From: Jacaranda mimosifolia
Lineage: Eukaryota > Streptophyta > Magnoliopsida > Lamiales > Bignoniaceae
DNA: 64,000 nt
Direction of reading: 5' to 3'
Assembly: GCA_018894105.1 (NCBI GenBank)
Contig: CM032128.1
Coordinates: 23,293,001 to 23,357,000 of the forward strand
Positions 1-12,100 of the stretch are shown here, in pieces. The position numbers and the translations under genes are program-made. Position 1 is the first letter of the stretch. Each line of letters starts with the position of its first letter. A model generated the notes under the pieces. That model made no database searches. It worked only from the letters and a program-made list of their open reading frames with translations, and had not been told where the DNA came from.

Positions 1-2249
1 ACAAATATTCAATATCATGAAGTTTGAGATTAACAATGCACACACAGTTAAATTATGGAATACAAAGGCAATTTTTCAATTTGGTTTAGTTAAATAAGTT
101 TTTAATAATAAAAATTTTATTATTGGTAGCCACTTTTTTAGTATAAATTAACATAAAATCAGAATTAACCATCAACCAGTTTTACAGGTAACATGTTAAA
201 ATGTAATTATTATATTGCCAACTAACTATTAAAATGAAAGGTTATGATTTTACATTTTAAATCAAACGGCTTACATTAAATACATTTGTACATCCATCAC
301 ATGAGGTATGTACAATTAATATTGCACCATAGACTACTCCTATTTTGTTTTGCGACTTGTCGTGTACATGCTTTCTTTTATTCAAGTTATTCGTGCAATA
401 ATTTGTTTTTTTTCCCTGTTTTCTTTTCTCCCAAAATTTACCTATTGCATCAGTTTGGCATCGAAGCAGGTTTGCCCTTTTCTAATGGCTAATGTAGGAA
501 TAACTGGTGATTTATAAAACAACCAAATGGTTAGTGGAGATCAGACTTCCTTAACTCTCTAAGAGAAGATTGACGCATTAAGAGAATCATTTGATCGTAA
601 ATTAGAGAAGATGAATTTGCATTTGGATGCTCTCAGTGCCGACAAAAGGCCAAGGCGTGAAGCTATAGAATTTACCTAAGCACCATGACTGATTAGACGT
701 GATCATATTCGTCCAATAAATATCCAAATTATCCATATAACAATAAACAGGTTATACAAAATATTTATCTTTTTAGTACAACTTCATTTCATTTCTTAAA
801 TTTCAATATGAAAATAAGTTATATATAATTTTAGTAATTAAATAAAAATTAAATTGATGAATAACTATCAAGACAAGAAACTATTTAGATATGAAAATTT
901 AGTTTTTTAAAAAATAATAATAAATAATAAAATTAACTACTATAGTGGATGGGTTAAAGTATTTAAATATGTGCAAATGACATTTACTTGAATAGACTCA
1001 ATATTTTTATTTTATTTATATGATTAATTTGGTTGGTAAAATATTAAAATTTAATTAATTACTAATAAAAAAAACTTAAATTTATTAGTGACTCATTTGA
1101 AGTAATAGTGTACTCATAATAATATATTTTTGAGTTTTCGTAACAAAGAGCATATTGGTAAATTGAATAATATAAATACAATAGCCAGTCAAAATAGACA
1201 TGTAATGACTAAAATTAACTAATGCATCATTTAAATAATCCGATGAAATACGCATAATATTAATTTGATTCTTTAATCCCATTACTCATTTCATCCAATA
1301 TGTCATCAATCATTCTCCATCCCTTCTAATAAAGTAAACGAAGACTATGAGTCAGCGAAGTGGTTTCACTAAAAAATTCCCAATAATTTGTGCTCCTACA
1401 AAAGATATATGGGCGTAGGGGGGGTGAATAATTAATTATTCACGGAGCTTGTAAATGATTACTCACTCTCTCTTGCTCTTCTAAAGTGGCCCTTTAAATT
1501 GGGTTTATTTAATGTTTGATAAATAGTGTTTGTTAAGCATGCACTCAATGCAGTAGTAAATGATTAGAGTTGATCCACAGCCAACATAATCAAGCCACCC
1601 TCGTGCCCCATCTTTACCATTATTTTTATTCATTTATTTAGACTGATATTGATTAATTCTTCCAAGTTTTTCAGTGACCAATTAATTCGAGAAATTTTAC
1701 CTGTCCAAAATTATTGGGTTAGGCGCAATTAATTTGACAACGCTCAAGTTAAGGCAGTTTCATTTCAGCAGTCGTTTTTCAGTTTTAAATCAGATGGGCA
1801 CTGGGCAGGCATCGTTGTCGTGTGGTGTAGTAGATAACAAGGATCAGATTGTCATTTTCGAAATTCCAAAGCCCACCATTACCAATATACCATGAGATTT
1901 GATGAGAAAGATGGCTTGCTTGCTTTCTTTTCGAAAAGTTTGAATTGATGATTGCCTTGTGAAAGGGATATGAATTTGATGATTTTTTTTTTTTATTTTT
2001 TCCTGATTCTCCAACCGTCTTCATATGAATTGAACTATCATAAATTTGCTCATAATTATGAAAATTTACTACCAAACTACTTATTTATTCCTAAATTTAA
2101 AAATATTCAAAAACCATTTTATGAAAGAGAGGGGCTAGATATTTGAAATATTAGCTTAACTATCACCCCAATTGTGCACACATTTTTGCATACTTTTTCA
2201 TGTATCAATGGGAAAGAAAATTACTAGGCCTATCTATCAATATTTGGAG
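1..2249. other. AT-rich intergenic DNA, no gene recognised
   Basis: This stretch is AT-rich, with frequent stops in all frames. Open frames at 286-492, 1085-1282, 1785-2075 and 1952-2146 have T-rich, low-complexity translations that resemble no protein family I know. The only coding-like patch is at 541-676, listed separately. Confidence 0.6.
541..676 (+). pseudogene. Possible retrotransposon gag fragment (weak)
   Basis: One frame reads as a charged helical peptide (DALRESFDRKLEKMNLHLDA, then KRPRREA) before a stop. A charged coiled-coil segment followed by a basic run resembles the start of some plant Ty3/gypsy gag proteins. The stretch is about 40 codons, there is no flanking gag or pol, and other explanations are open. 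Confidence 0.25.
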
Positions 2250-2490
2250 AATTCTCAGAGGATGTCTTTAACAAAAATAAACATCACACATACATACATA
2301 CATAATATAACAACTTCATTCGGCACTAATAAATAGACAAAAATTTAAATGAAAAGATATCTACAGTATAATCTATATTTTTTCTAATATAACTTCATTC
2401 TTAAAAACTCATTCTCCAATTCCACTTCCAAACATATTCTCTGAAAACATTCTCTCAAAATCCCAAAAATGCAACTAAACATTGCGCCTT
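2250..2490 (-). mobile_element. Fragment of MITE family A
   Basis: Read on the minus strand this segment carries the same phrases as the element at 15005-15449: TTTGGGATTTTGAGAGAATG, then a GGAATTGGAGAATGAG block. The terminal inverted repeats are not both present, so this is a decayed or partial copy. Boundaries are approximate. Confidence 0.45.
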
Positions 2491-2916
2491 ATTAATACAT
2501 AAGATACAACAATGAGCAGGATGTTTGTTTGGTCTATGAGACAAACGTTCTTTCATTAAACTTACGTTGTGAGAATTCAGAGGTTAATCCAATCCCAACA
2601 CGAACATATCTTCATTGTAGGTACGAGACGTTTGTACAAAGATGGGTAGGTCCACGTGGTTCTATATTGATGAACAATGATAGTGGAATACATCAAGATA
2701 TTGAGGGAGACAAGATGGTAGGGCAACATAAGTTGGGCTGTAGCAGCTGTGCCAAGCAAAATCTCAAACACTATATAGCACGCGTACCATACTTAGAATA
2801 TCTTAACTATATTTTACATACATGTGCTTCAGTTTTAATTTCTCCTTTTTCTTCTTTGCTTTTTTCTGCAACACCATGTGCTTACTTCACTTTAGTTTTA
2901 TTCTCTCTAATTTTTA
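2491..2916. other. Unassigned flank left of the copia element
   Basis: A 146-codon open frame starts at 2529 on the plus strand and runs into the LTR, and a 64-codon frame lies opposite (2577-2771). Neither translation has a recognisable domain. The last bases (2912-2916, tttta) are the candidate target-site duplication of the copia element that follows. Confidence 0.4.
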
Positions 2917-3328
2917 TGTTGAAACTCAGGAGGATCTATTGCGGAAACAATGAAATAATAGCAAAGTAATTCAATGTAAAGTGACAACAAAATTTAACGT
3001 GGTTCGGCGATGTGCCTAATCCACCCGACAAAGAAAAGGAATTTTACTGATCTCAAATCAAAGTGCAAGTACAAACTTGAATCCCACAAATCTCATGAAA
3101 ACACCTAACACCCTCCTTCTAAACTCCGTCTTGAGAGAATTACTCAAAAGCAGTAAAGAAGCCCTTGTGTTATGTTCGTCATATTTTCTTTGAAAGAAAC
3201 AACTAATATTTATAGTCAAAAAGACTACTTTACCTAGGACTAGAAAACCCAATAAAAGAAGGAGTCCTAATTCTAGTCAAACTTGATCTCCTTGTCAAAC
3301 TTACCTCAATTTCAAGGCAAAATCAACA
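2917..3328 (-). repeat. 3' LTR of copia element 1
   Basis: A 412-bp direct repeat of 7362-7773 with TGTTG at one end and CAACA at the other. It is the 3' LTR because the element reads on the minus strand. I count five substitutions against its partner, all transitions and none an indel. A 64-codon open frame (3058-3252) is shared by both LTRs and is not a gene. Confidence 0.95.
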
Positions 3329-3340
3329 ATTCTCCACCTT
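3329..3340 (-). promoter_or_regulatory. Polypurine tract of copia element 1
   Basis: Minus-strand AAGGTGGAGAAT directly abuts the 3' LTR. A purine-rich run at this place primes plus-strand DNA synthesis in LTR retrotransposons. Confidence 0.8.
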
Positions 3341-3390
3341 GACTTGAAATTTCCATTCATCTTCTTTGTCCCTGCCCCCAATAGGGCCTT

Positions 3391-3945
3391 TTATCTGAGT
3401 CTGCAAATATTAATCAAATCCAAGCAATGCTCGAATTTGATTCCTGGAACAGCCTTAGTCAACATGTCTGCCGGATTATCCTTAGTCCCAACTTTGTCAA
3501 CCAACATGACTCCTTGGGACACCATATCCCGAACAAAGTGATACCTCACATCTATGTGTTTTGTTCTCTCATGAAATGCTTGATTTTTTGACAAGTGTAT
3601 GGCACTCTGACTGTCACAAAATACCTTAGTGATCTCAGAAGTCATACCCATATCATCGACAAGCCCCTTTAGCCAAATGCCTTCTTTAACGCCTTCAGCC
3701 AAAGCCATGTACTCAGCTTCTGTTGTGGACAATGCAACTGATGACTGCAAAGTCGCCTTCCAGCTAATCGTACAACTTGATACACAAAACACATAGCCCG
3801 TCATAGACCTTCTGTTGTCCAAATCTCCTGCATAGTCTGCATCCACATAGCCAATAATTCTTGTAGTAGAATTCGATTGACTATACCTCAAACATCTGCC
3901 TGCAGAGCCTCTCAAATACTCATGATCCATTTCACAGCCAGCCAA
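3391..3945 (-). pseudogene. Copia RNase H segment (frameshifted 3' end of pol)
   Basis: This 184-codon frame holds the C-terminal RNase H domain of the copia polyprotein. It shows GYVDADYAGD, STTEAEYMAL, a CDSQSAIHL block and the terminal TKHIDVRYHFVRD region, which carry the acidic RNase H residues. It is out of frame with the upstream gag-pol frame. The two overlap at 3912-3945, where the chain should continue from the reverse transcriptase connection into YLRGSAG, so a small indel lies there. The stop is about 50 bp before the polypurine tract, as expected for a full-length 3' end. Removed from its own pol frame, this segment is unlikely to be translated. Confidence 0.9.
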
Positions 3946-6900
3946 TGAGTCTTTCCTGGCTTGTGCATATAACTACTCACAACACTGACTGCATGTGAAA
4001 TGTCTGGCCTAGTGCACACCATGGCATACATCAAGCTACCCACTGCACTAGCATATGGCACATTTGACATGTGCTCCACCTCCTCCTCAGTACTCGATGA
4101 TAGATCTGATGAGAGCCTGAAATGAGCTGCAAGTGGCGTACTTACTGGCTTGGACTTATTCATCCCAAATCGCTCAAGTACTTTCTCAATGTAATGCTGT
4201 TGAGACAAGTACAACAATCCTGCTTGTCTATCCCGGATGATCTCCATGCCCAAAATCTTCTTTGCACTGCCCAAATCCTTCATCTCAAATTCTTCACTTA
4301 ACTGAGCTTTTAATTGGTTGATCTCAGATATGTTTCTAGAGGCAATCAACATATCATCAACGTACAACAGCAAATATACGAGAAGGCTATCACTACAAAT
4401 TTTGTAATATACACAACAATCAAATTTATTTCTAGTATATCCTATCTTGGTAATAAAAGCATCAAACCTTTTATACCACTGCCTGGGAGACTGCTTCAAG
4501 CCATATAATGATCTCTTCAAAAGACATGCTTGATTTTGTTTCCCGGGAATAACGAATCCTTCTGGTTGACTCATGTAGATTTGTTCCTCCAACTCACCAT
4601 GTAAAAACGCTGTTTTCACATCCATATGCTCTAATTCCATATCAAATAGAGCAACCATGGCAAGTAAAACACGAATGGAAGTATGTTTTACAACTGGGGA
4701 GAATACTTCATGAAAGTCAACTCCCTCTCTCTGAGTAAAACCCTTAGCAACCAATCGCGCCTTGTATCTAGCATCTTCAACACCAGGAATTCCTTCTTTC
4801 TTCTTGTAGATCCATTTGCAACCTACAATTTTCTGCCCTTTGGGTACATCAACCAGTTCCCATGTGCTATTCTTGTGTAGAGACTCCATCTCTTCACTCA
4901 TAGCTGCAATCCATTTATCAGAATCTGGCCTGGATATTGCCTCTTTGTATGAGACTGGATCATCTCCTATAAACTCCTCAGCTGAACTCAAAGCATAAGC
5001 TACCAGATCTGAGTAAGCAAACCGCTGTGGTGGTTTGATTTGCCTCCTCTCCCTATCGCGAGCCAAGCGATAATTTTGTAGTGGTTCATTTTCCTGCTGT
5101 TGATTAGGTGGTAATGTGCTATCACCAGCTTCATCTACCACCTTCTGTTTCCCCTTTGAAACTTGTGGAGGATCAATATGAATCTCCACCTTCTCCTTAA
5201 CGCCCTGTTGACCGCTTTTCTGCTGCTCTACCTTTTTCATCATTGCAGACTCATCGAATGTCACGTCCCTGCTGATAATCATCTTGGAGCCCTTGTCATC
5301 ATTACACCACAAACGATAACCTTTGACTCCATCTGCATAGCCTAGAAATATGCACTTCCTAGCCCTTGGCTCAAGCTTCCCATCCCGGACATGAGCATAG
5401 GCTGGACACCCAAATACTCTCAGATTTGAGTAATCAGCAGGAGACCCAGACCAAACTTCCATTGGTGTCTTACAGTCCAAAGCGGTTGATGGTGACCTAT
5501 TCACCAAATAACAAGCAGTGTTAATTGCTTCTGCCCAAAAATCCTTGGACAATCCAGCGTTAAAGAGCATGCATCTAGCTCTTTCCAAGATAGTCCTGTT
5601 CATCCGTTCTGCAACTCCATTCTGCTGTGGTGTATGTACAACTGTGCGATGCCTCACAATTCCTTCCTTCTCACAGAATTCCTGAAATTCCTTGTTGCAG
5701 AACTCCAATCCGTTGTCAGTCCTCAAGCGCTTGATTTCCTTTCCTGTCTGCTTCTCAATTAAGGTCTTCCATTGCTTGAAGTTGACAAACACCTCATCCT
5801 TATGCTTCAGCAGGTACACCCATACTCTACGTGAGAAATCATCTATGAATGTCAGCATGTACCTTGCACCTCCCTTTGAAGGAACCTGAGAAGGCCCCCA
5901 AAGATCTGAGTGAATGTAATCCAAGGTACCTTTGGTCCTATGAACTGCAGTACCGAATTTCACCATATGTTGCTTGCCCAACACACACTGCTCGCAGAAA
6001 TCCAGTTCACCAGTCTTCCCTCCGCAAAGCAAACCTCGTTTGCTCAATTCTGACATCCCCCTCTCACTCATATGCCCAAGCCGCATATGCCAGAGTCTCG
6101 TAGTATCATTGATTGATGAAGAAACCGCTGCAGTACCAGAAACCGTGTTTCCCTGCAATATGTAAAGGCCGTTCCGCTTTTCTCCCTTCATGATAAGCAG
6201 TGCACCTTTGGAAACCCGCAGAACTCCATCTCGAGCTCTGTACTCACAACCATTCTTGTCCAGAGTACCTAGCGATATCAGGTTTTTCTTCAAATCTGGA
6301 ACATGACGCACATCTGTTAGGGTCCTTACTATCCCATCATGCATTCTAATACAAATTGAGCCAATTCCTACAACCCTGCAAGAAGCATCGTTTCCCATAA
6401 GCACCTTACCACCATCAAGTTTTTGGTATGTGGTAAACCAATCTTCTCTTGGGCACATGTGGTAGGAGCAGCCACTATCCAAAATCCATTCAGAGTTTAG
6501 TAAAGTTTCTGCAACGTTGAGAACAAGCCCACCATCAGACTCATCCTCAACAATTCCTGCGACATCATCCCGCTTCTGATCAGAAGTTTCACCTGCATCC
6601 TTCGCCTTTCCTCGTTCTGGACAATTCCGTCTCCAATGCCCCGTTCCACCGCACCTAAAACATTTATCACCGTTTCTAGGCTTGGTTCGGGACTTCGATC
6701 GGCCTCTACTCCTTCCCCTTTCTCTTGGTCTCCCTCTTGCCACCAATCCTTCCCCACTTTCACCATCGTTGCTGCCCAAGACATGTTTTCTCAACTCGTT
6801 GGAATTCAATGAGGCCTTCACATCCTCCATTGAAATCGTATCTCTCCCATACAACAAAGTAGTAACCAAGTGCTCAAAAGATTTTGGCAGGGAACACAAG

Positions 6901-7082
6901 AGAATTAAAGCTTGATCTTCATCATCAATTTTAACATCGATACTAGCGAGATCTAGAATCACCTTATTGAAAAAATCAATATGTTGAGTAATAGATGTAC
7001 CTTCCTTCATTCTCAATGTATATAGTCGCTGTTTCAAATACAACCTATTTGTCAGGGATATAGACTCTCCAGCTTCTTCCAT
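3912..7082 (-). pseudogene. Copia gag-pol polyprotein, main frame (gag C-terminus to reverse transcriptase)
   Basis: A 1056-codon open frame with copia domains in canonical order. Residues 1-135 are the gag C-terminal part. The zinc knuckle CFRCGGTGHWRRNC is at 141-154. The aspartic protease motif DSG is at 202-204. The integrase zinc finger uses H332, H337, C363 and C366. The integrase core has D393, D456 and E492, with the standard 35-residue D-E spacing. The reverse transcriptase has YVDD at 907-910. All catalytic residues that I can see are intact. The frame lacks the gag N-terminus, which lies in another frame at 7052-7342, and RNase H, also in another frame. The apparent start Met is an accident of the frameshift. 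A full copia polyprotein is usually 1300-1450 residues, and the three pieces together approach that. Confidence 0.95.
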
Positions 7083-7342
7083 AAATCCGCTGGCGTACTT
7101 TCCGTGGCGACCTCTCTCAGTACGTTATCCGCCAATGATAACACCAGAGTACCGTAAGCCTTCGCCATGAACTCATCCTTCTCCTCGTCCTTCAGCGTTT
7201 CCGGCAAGAAATCTCTACCCTTTAACGCTCTCTGTAATCCTTGTTGACACAGGAGGGCGTGGACCTTCATCTTCCACAGCCCAAAGTCATTCTTCCCATC
7301 GAATTTCTCTACCTCGTACTTTATTCCTGACATCTGATCCAA
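7052..7342 (-). pseudogene. Copia gag N-terminus, cut by a frameshift
   Basis: A 96-codon frame with the characteristic copia gag opening: KYEVEKFDGKNDFGLWKMKV, then a TPADLWKKLESLY block. It stops at 7052, just as the neighbouring frame (3912-7082) takes up LTNRLYLKQRL. The joint appears to lack a few residues usual in relatives, which suggests a short deletion of non-multiple-of-three length. The start lies only about 5 bp inside the primer-binding site, so the leader is very short. Confidence 0.9.
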
Positions 7343-7346
7343 CCTT

Positions 7347-7358
7347 GCTCCGATACCA
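7347..7358 (-). promoter_or_regulatory. Primer-binding site of copia element 1
   Basis: The minus strand reads TGGTATCGGAGC three bases inside the 5' LTR. It matches, with one change, the TGGTATCAGAGC site complementary to the 3' end of plant initiator tRNA-Met that is common to copia elements. Confidence 0.9.
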
Positions 7359-7361
7359 GTT

Positions 7362-7773
7362 TGTTAAAACCCAGGAGGATCTATTGCGGAAACAATGAAA
7401 TAATAGCAAAGTAATTCAATGTAAAGTGACAACAAGATTTAACGTGGTTCGGCGATGTGCCTAATCCACCCGACAAAGAAAAGGAATTTTATTGATCTCA
7501 AATCAAAGTGCAAGTACAAACTTGAATCCCACAAATCTCACGAAAACACCTAACACCCTCCTTCTAAACTCCGTCTTGAGAGAATTACTCAAAAGCAGTA
7601 AAGAAGCCCTTGTGTTATGTTCGTCATATTTTCTTTGAAAGAAACAACTAATATTTATAGTCAAAAAGACTACTTTACCTAGGACTAGAAAACCCAATAA
7701 AAGAAGGAGTCCTAATTCTAGTCAAACTTGATCTCCTTGTCAAACTTACCTCAATTTCAAGGCAAAATCAACA
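7362..7773 (-). repeat. 5' LTR of copia element 1
   Basis: The 412-bp partner of 2917-3328. In the element's sense it is the upstream LTR and so should hold the promoter. The outer end is TGTTG on the minus strand; the inner end has one change (TGTTA on the plus strand). Confidence 0.95.
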
Positions 7774-8557
7774 TTCTATCCGCAGACTATCAATCACAAC
7801 CATCTATTTCTTTCTTTACTAAATATTGAGTAAATTAAGTGGAATGATATATGTATATATGTGTATATATGCAGAACTCTCCGTTGTGCTATAAAGTTTT
7901 CGTTTTTATTTTTCTTGCAGAGACTATATACATAATATATATGTCTGTATTTTTTAGTGGTCCACAGTGTTGGATTGCACTGATTGCCGTGTTTGCAAGG
8001 TTTACAACCCGAACATGAGAATCGTTAGAAGGATGAGATCACATTGCAAGAGCAGTAGGCCCAATCCCACACATGGGTTGAGATTTAATCTTGGCCATTG
8101 CCATCATTGCGAATTGATCATGGGACATGGTTCAAAGAGACTACAACTCAACATATTTTTCAGCTTTGATTTGATTTATCATTGAAATATTATTATGTGT
8201 AACAAAGAAAATCTACAAGCAGTTTAAAGCTCAATAATTTCCACAGGTCTTTTACTCAGACATGGGCCTTGAGGTTTTTAGGTTTATGTATGTCCAAAAT
8301 TTTTAACTAATACCACATCAAACATTTATAGGCATTTCCAGTTTCACGCCAACAAAGTTAGAACATGAAAACTAACTGATTTCTCTCCATATGTGCTTTA
8401 TCACTAGCAAACTACGAACTACTGCTGCTTGGTAATAATATGGTATATGTACATAGAAAAAGGTATCTCCCAGGTATATTGGACGCTTTTGGAAAAGAAA
8501 AATAAAAGCAGTGACACCCAGCTTGCAAAAATGGTTCACTGCAATGACTCTGGTAAA
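7774..8557. other. Unassigned DNA between copia element 1 and the nine-exon gene
   Basis: It contains a 72-codon plus-strand frame (7967-8185) with several Cys and His residues (CTDCRVCK, then a HCHHC block) flanked by splice-like TTTTTAG and AAG-GT signals. I recognise no family. It could be a relic exon of a lost gene or chance. The 3' untranslated region of the minus-strand gene should lie in its right part. Confidence 0.35.
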
Positions 8558-9100
8558 CTAGAATGCAATTTCTTGAAGAATTTGGAGTGTATTCTGGTGA
8601 ACCTGTGACAGGACCAAGTCAAATGGTTCAGCGTCTTTGCAGTGAGGAAGCATCAAATATCCACAAGTTATAAAACCATATTTTCAGTAAAAGAAGCACC
8701 AAAGTACTTCAATAGCACAGAGATATCACTTATGAACGTAAATAACTGCAATCTTGTGGATTAAAGATGGATGAAATGCAGCACAATGTTAAGAGAACCT
8801 AATGTTCATTGCATTAAGAATCTGAAGCATGGACTGCAAAAGATGACCCCCAGCATGCAATTAGATTTGGCAGAAGTTTCTGGTGATATTTTGTGGATAT
8901 ACCATGGGTCGCTTTATATTTGCATAAGTAGCATGCTGATGGTATCTGCAGTTTCTCATTCAAAAATTTCCCCTTCACATATGCAACTTATGAAACACTA
9001 GCTTATCTAATCACAGAGAAATATATAAGATGTATAGCAAGTTTCGAGATGAATGCATGAACATTTTTATCTGGTGTTATTTTTTTCTCCATCTCTTTGT

Positions 9101-9160
<60 letters not shown>

Positions 9161-12100
9161 TTTAATTACCCATTCTAGATGTTGTGCTGTGATTCCAGAT
9201 ATGTTTCCAGCATATATGCCACCTAATACCTGATTTCCCAGTGAGATAGAGATCAGAGCAAAGCAGGGAAATCCGTGCCATGTAGTGTCAAACTAGAATC
9301 TGATTATGATGCCTTGAGAGGACTTGATTAGTTGTGTGTTTCGAGTAATAAGAGGTTCAACAGATAATAGAAAATTTGAAATGTGCCTTTCAATAAATTC
9401 CTATGATCAAATTACTTAATCCAAAGAAAAATCTTTTTAAATAACAGAAATAGGAATAGAAAAATCCTAAAACCAATGTTACCTTGGAAACAGTTTCAAG
9501 AAACATGCCAGGACGTACAGGTAATGGTTTACGACCAGTAATACTACCCTGGAGATAAAGATTTGGAGTCAAACTCATCCATCACCTAGCTCATGACATT
9601 CCTATAACATAAAAAGCTTTACTTTTAATAAACAGCATAGCTCACCTTTCCTGCTACTCCACCAAAAACCTGGTCACCTACATCACCATCTTCGCTTTCA
9701 GAACTGTCTGCGCCTTCATCTTTTCCTTGCATTACATTTTTTATCATGCCACGTACAGTTTTCCCTGGTCTTAGAGCAACAAGTTTAGTCAAAAAGTTGA
9801 CCTGTGAATGCAGTCAATCAATATACTTTAGAAGCGAGTCAGAAGCAGTTTTTCAAATTATTAAGTAATGATGCACAGAAAACTATGGACCTCTGATTCA
9901 GGAAGCGTATTAAGACCACGATCATTTCTTTCATCAAGTATTCCACCTCCCATCATGTTTCTGGCTTCTTCTCTGACCAAAATGAGCCTTGCAAGTAGCT
10001 TTCGATCAGGAATGACAGGACGGGATTCCATTGTCTACATAAAATGTGTTCACCATGGGGCCAAAAGGAAAAAATTGGCATCAATACAAAATTCAATAAG
10101 GAGATAACTGGAATTTTAGCCACCATCAAAAGTGCGAACAACGAGATTGTTAATGACCCCCTTATCATAGAGCTTAAGGTGTTAAGAGAGAAAATTCCAA
10201 TACATTTCCTCGCATGTGTGCTTAATTCTTTTTCCGTGGCCAAGAATATGGAATTTTACATAAATGTTTAGCAGCAAGGCCTGAACCCAGTCCTGTTACT
10301 CTTAAAAAAATCAAGGTGTTGAGAGGAAATATTAATATTTACTTTTAATAGTTAGTATCTTTAACAAGTACGATGGCGATTGTATTAATGGTGGCAATTA
10401 CATTCGGCAAAGCAATTGGGAATTATTAAAGAACTTACCCGTAGTACGGCATTTTTCTATTTTTATTATGAATGGTTCAAAGGAGTGTGGATTTGGAATC
10501 GGAATCATTGTTCCAACAGAAAATTTCTCACCAACTGGAATAAAACAGTAGATAAGCAAGCAACAGGCTGATGCACCATAAAATGTATTAAGCGAAGCAG
10601 AGATGGTTGCTCCAGCAGATAATAATAACATAATATTCCAGAAGCAATTGAAGTGATAGCTTTTTTATTTTATACTTTAGAAAGCAGTAAAAAAGTACAA
10701 TCTCTCATAGTTGCATCAAGGATCAAATAGCAGGGCAAGCAGAGGCAACAAACAACCCAAAATGAAGGAAAAAATACAATGTTAGCTAAAAATTTAAATC
10801 CCCCCACCCTCTCTCTTTCTAGTTAGCTTGAGTACATATCCATCATTTCCTCTTATGTCCAAAATTTCACAGAATAGCAGCAACTACGGTCGTGCAAAGT
10901 TTCAATGGTCTTCAGAGCTAAAAGATGAATGTAAATGATGCTAGACATTAGTGTCATCTGAAGCAATATTATCTCTAACTGGACCATCAGAGTTTTACTT
11001 CACAACAAAAAATGATATCCATCACCAAAGTGATATGAAGCAATATTATATTTCCAATTTGAAGGTTTTCCATGTGTCCATAAACAAATGTAGTATCAGA
11101 ATACATGCTTTTATATTGATGTATTCAACAACTATGCACAACAGCAGTGGTCATCATTTCATACTCTTCCTTGTGAGTAACTTTGTCTTATCCCATTGCA
11201 TTGCAATATGCAATTGTTAGTAGAAGGAACTACGTAAACATCAAAATGGAGATAATTGAGAAAACAAAGAAGAAAAGTATGCATCTTGAAGAGCCCACCT
11301 CCAAAAGATCATCAGCCTGGTTAGCTATATCATTCAAATTGGCCCCTGGAAGGTGAACTTTTGTGCCATTCTCACTCTGAAATATACCACCACCTGCAGC
11401 AACTCGCCTCAGTAATTCATGCCTGCTCTCTTTTTGGGGAGTTCTGCAAAGCAGGCCAATAACTTGAACCTAGAACATGTGGAACAAGAGTCCCTCCATT
11501 AGAAAGAGCTTTAAGTGGAGGATATGCAATGAACATAAATGGTAGTAGATTTGGTAAGTGTCTCACATGAGGAGGGCATTTTTTCGTGAGATGAGATAAG
11601 ACAGTCTCTTTGATAACCTCCAAGAGTGACTTCCTCTGAAAAGGAAATAATGAAGAAACATGTGAATCTGTCCATATTTATAGAACTAACAAAAATTGAT
11701 CCACATGGAAGATTAAGAAAAGGCCAACAAGCTTCCAACAAAATATTAAGAATGTGATTTAGTAGTGGACAAATCCCAGACACTTTTGAGGATGCTTCAT
11801 GACATGAGATCTATTCTGTTCTAGAAACTTAATACACCTCCATCTGATAAAAAGAGATCTAGGTTGTCGAACTCGTACTTTTAGATGAGAGTTAAAATGT
11901 GAAAATTTTGTACATCTCTAGATTATTGCCCTCAAATATAGTGGTTGAGAATTAGTGATATCACATCATCTCATTAGGAGGTTATGATATATATCTATAT
12001 CTATGGATTAGGCAATGGAATTATTTGGAACATCCCAAAAAGGAGATAGACAGTAAATTTAGGACGGATGGAGTATAAGACAAATTCAAGTCACAACCAA

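Larger units (their letters stand above)
2917..7773 (-). mobile_element. Ty1/copia LTR retrotransposon, near-complete, minus strand
   Basis: This 4857-bp element has two 412-bp LTRs (2917-3328 and 7362-7773). Each begins TGTT and ends CAACA. Candidate 5-bp target duplications, tttta (2912-2916) and ttcta (7774-7778), differ at one base. On the minus strand the order is 5' LTR, primer-binding site, gag, protease, integrase, reverse transcriptase, RNase H, polypurine tract, 3' LTR. Integrase before reverse transcriptase marks it as Ty1/copia; a Tork-like lineage is possible but not tested. The coding region is broken twice, near 7055 and near 3930, so this copy should not be autonomous, although every catalytic motif survives. 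The LTRs differ at five positions, all transitions (about 1.2 percent), so insertion was recent. It lies about 0.8 kb beyond the stop codon of the nine-exon gene on the same strand. Confidence 0.95.

Noticed and set aside
2529..2969. 146-codon plus frame running into the copia LTR
   Set aside because: It ends inside the LTR, has no recognisable domain, and the part before the LTR has no supporting splice or start context.
3058..3252. 64-codon open frame, repeated at 7503-7697
   Set aside because: It lies wholly within the copia LTRs and is open only by chance; the two copies are the same because the LTRs are.
7967..8185. Cys/His-rich 72-codon frame as a zinc-finger gene
   Set aside because: Cys spacing fits no zinc-finger class I know, and no neighbouring exon could be joined to it; kept only as an unassigned remark.
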